Positions 62,647-64,000 of a stretch of 64,000 nt of DNA are shown in pieces. The notes under the pieces were generated by a model that worked only from the letters and a program-made list of their open reading frames with translations, did not search any database and was not told the origin of the DNA. Source of the DNA: Marinobacter algicola DG893. Lineage in GTDB: Bacteria; Pseudomonadota; Gammaproteobacteria; Pseudomonadales; Oleiphilaceae. The stretch spans positions 248,001 to 312,000 of the forward strand of contig NZ_ABCP01000002.1 of assembly GCF_000170835.1 (NCBI RefSeq). Reading direction: 5' to 3'. Positions within the stretch are counted from its first letter, which is position 1. Every line of letters starts with the position of its first letter. The translations under genes were made by a program, and so were the position numbers.

Positions 62647-63442
62647 TGGATGTCATCACCCTGTATTGTTGGTATTCGACAGAGTTTGGAAAATTGTTCT
62701 TCAGCAGGAGCGCGAGACTCGATTCCCGGTTCCTGTCGCCCAGATGCCGAGCAATGCGGATGCCCGTATAGAGGCTTTCAGGAGAATGGCGGAGATTCTG
62801 GTTCCGTTGCATCAGAGTCATCAGTCGGCTGTAGTGGCGGGAGGCGGCCTGATGCTCTCCGGATTCAACCAATGTCCGTGACAACGCAAGCAATGACTTT
62901 GCGTCACCGCGGGATAAATCAACAGCGCGCCGGTACGCCGTCGTGGCGCCCTCAAGGTTGCCAATTCTTTCCTCGGTCAATCCGAGATTGAAGAACACGG
63001 AGGCCCTGTCGTTGTATGACGTATCCCTGGAGGCCGCCAGGAACTGCTCGCGGGAATCCTCAAACCGGCCAGCGCCGTACAGGAATGCCCCGTAATAAAC
63101 GCGACCACGGGTATAGCCCTGATCACTTTCGAGTGACTCCTTGAAGGATCGCTCAGCCAGTTCCGGCTCGCCCTCGGCATTATAGATCAGCCCCATGGCT
63201 GCCAATGCCCCGGGGTCATCAGAGTCCAATTCAAGCGCCCGTTCGAGGTGGTGCCGGGCTCTTTCCAGATTATTCTGGCCAATATAGGCGGTCCCCAACT
63301 GGACATAATTCCTGATGGCCTTGTCGCGATCTGCCTCGCGGGCAAAACGGCTATCGGTATTGGTCACGCACCCTGCGACAAACATCGCCAGCAATACCAC
63401 TACAAGCGCGGCCTGCATCCTTTTCACCGAATTAAATGTCAC
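62636..63442 (-). CDS. pilF: Type IV pilus TPR lipoprotein PilF/PilW
   Basis: A 268-residue outer-membrane lipoprotein, the pilotin that helps the PilQ secretin assemble. The lipobox is FVAGC with C25. Six or so TPR motifs follow: KAIRNYVQLGTAYIGQNNLE, ARHHLERALELDSDDPGALA, AAMGLIYNAEGEPELAERSF, and others. It lies between rlmN and rodZ as in Pseudomonas. It indicates that the organism makes type IV pili, although no other pilus gene is in the window. Confidence 0.92.
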   Translation of the reverse strand: MTFNSVKRMQAALVVVLLAMFVAGCVTNTDSRFAREADRDKAIRNYVQLGTAYIGQNNLERARHHLERALELDSDDPGALAAMGLIYNAEGEPELAERSFKESLESDQGYTRGRVYYGAFLYGAGRFEDSREQFLAASRDTSYNDRASVFFNLGLTEERIGNLEGATTAYRRAVDLSRGDAKSLLALSRTLVESGEHQAASRHYSRLMTLMQRNQNLRHSPESLYTGIRIARHLGDRNRESSLALLLKNNFPNSVEYQQYRVMTSNGQ

Positions 63443-63488
63443 AGTCGGTAATTCCTCTTGAATTGGAAGGTGCCTATCAGCACTGGGT

Positions 63489-64000
63489 TTACGGACTGAC
63501 CTGTTGAACCTGTATATAACGCTGACTTCTCTTGGTGCGGTCTTCCACCATCCCTACCAGTTGGCCACAGGCAGCGTCGATATCGTCACCGCGGGTGGTT
63601 CTCACCGTGGCGATGTACCCGGCCTCATTCAGAACGGACTGGAAACGGCGGGTGGCGTTCATACTTGGACGCCGGAAATCGCTCTCCGGGAACGGATTGA
63701 ACGGAATCAGGTTGATCTTGCACGGAAGACCGCGAAGTACCACCGCCAGCTCCCTTGCGTGCTCGGGCTGGTCGTTAACGCCCTCAATTACAGTGTACTC
63801 GATGGTTGCCTTTCGCTTGTCCGGCAGACGTGCCAGGTAACGACGCGTTGCTGCAAGCAATTCCGCAATCGGGTACTTTTTATTCAACGGCACCAATTGG
63901 TTACGCAACTCATCATTGGGGGCATGGAGCGAAATGGCCAGTGAAACATCGGTAACTTCACCCAATTTGTCCAGTGCCGGAACCACACCGGAGGTACTGA
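63489..64000 (-). CDS. rlmN: Dual-specificity 23S rRNA/tRNA methyltransferase RlmN, C-terminal part
   Basis: The frame is open from the window edge to the stop at 63489, giving the last 170 residues or so. The N-terminus with the radical-SAM CxxxCxxC motif is outside the window. Visible family features are [40 protein letters not shown], and [18 protein letters not shown]. The methyl-carrying cysteine is in [12 protein letters not shown]. RlmN methylates C2 of A2503 in 23S rRNA and A37 in some tRNAs. It is 46 nt upstream of pilF. Confidence 0.95.
   Translation of the reverse strand, partial: STSGVVPALDKLGEVTDVSLAISLHAPNDELRNQLVPLNKKYPIAELLAATRRYLARLPDKRKATIEYTVIEGVNDQPEHARELAVVLRGLPCKINLIPFNPFPESDFRRPSMNATRRFQSVLNEAGYIATVRTTRGDDIDAACGQLVGMVEDRTKRSQRYIQVQQVSP

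Overview
The window is a stretch of gammaproteobacterial chromosome with moderate-to-high GC. Gene order and protein style (cheR-cheV-flgA-flgM-flgN; GntR regulator-smc-zipA-ligA; gltA/sdhCDAB/sucAB-lpd-sucCD; fadBA; rlmN-pilF-rodZ-ispG-hisS-yfgM-bamB-der) point to a marine, motile, aerobic organism close to Pseudomonas/Marinobacter. Marinobacter is my best guess, but that is inference because no database could be searched. Almost everything is vertically inherited core genome. I see no insertion sequence, prophage, integron, CRISPR array or defence island.

Layout. 1-5.1 kb: end of an MFS transporter gene, the chemotaxis genes cheR and cheV, then flgA and flgM-flgN. flgM has a textbook sigma-28 promoter. 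A reverse-strand gene follows (4382-5119), described below. 5.3-11.4 kb: cyclophilin, mnmC, a CBS-pair protein and a very large lipoprotein. 11.5-18.9 kb: ligA, zipA, smc and a GntR regulator. 19.1-23.9 kb: a GAF-GGDEF diguanylate cyclase, rluB, scpB-scpA and trpS. 24-37 kb: the TCA block, with sdhCDAB and sucAB-lpd-sucCD on the minus strand and gltA divergent. 37-44.4 kb: an NAD(P)-dependent beta-hydroxyacid dehydrogenase, topA and fadB-fadA. 44.4-49.7 kb: an exported helical protein of unknown function, a universal stress protein, a Cys-rich protein overlapping uup, and a MOSC protein. 49.8-55.7 kb: tRNA-Gly, a TetR regulator, a DUF924 protein, a small CbiX-type chelatase, a TIGR01777 epimerase, tRNA-Glu and a PAS-GGDEF-EAL protein. 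55.7-64 kb: der, bamB, yfgM, hisS, ispG, rodZ, pilF and the end of rlmN.

The most interesting signal is the 245-residue protein at 4382-5119. Its first 64 residues hold two perfectly spaced copies of the 24-residue MshEN cyclic-di-GMP-binding motif, separated by exactly five residues. No ATPase follows. Instead there is one hydrophobic segment and an apparently exported C-terminal part. It sits directly after flgN, where Pseudomonas carries the PilZ-type c-di-GMP effector flgZ. Together with a GGDEF enzyme and a GGDEF-EAL enzyme in the same window, this suggests an undescribed membrane c-di-GMP receptor linked to motility or surface attachment. Other points worth checking are a PsrA-like operator plus a second palindrome upstream of fadBA, an AT-rich palindrome upstream of the unknown exported protein, a palindrome over the uspA promoter, and the 916-residue lipoprotein.
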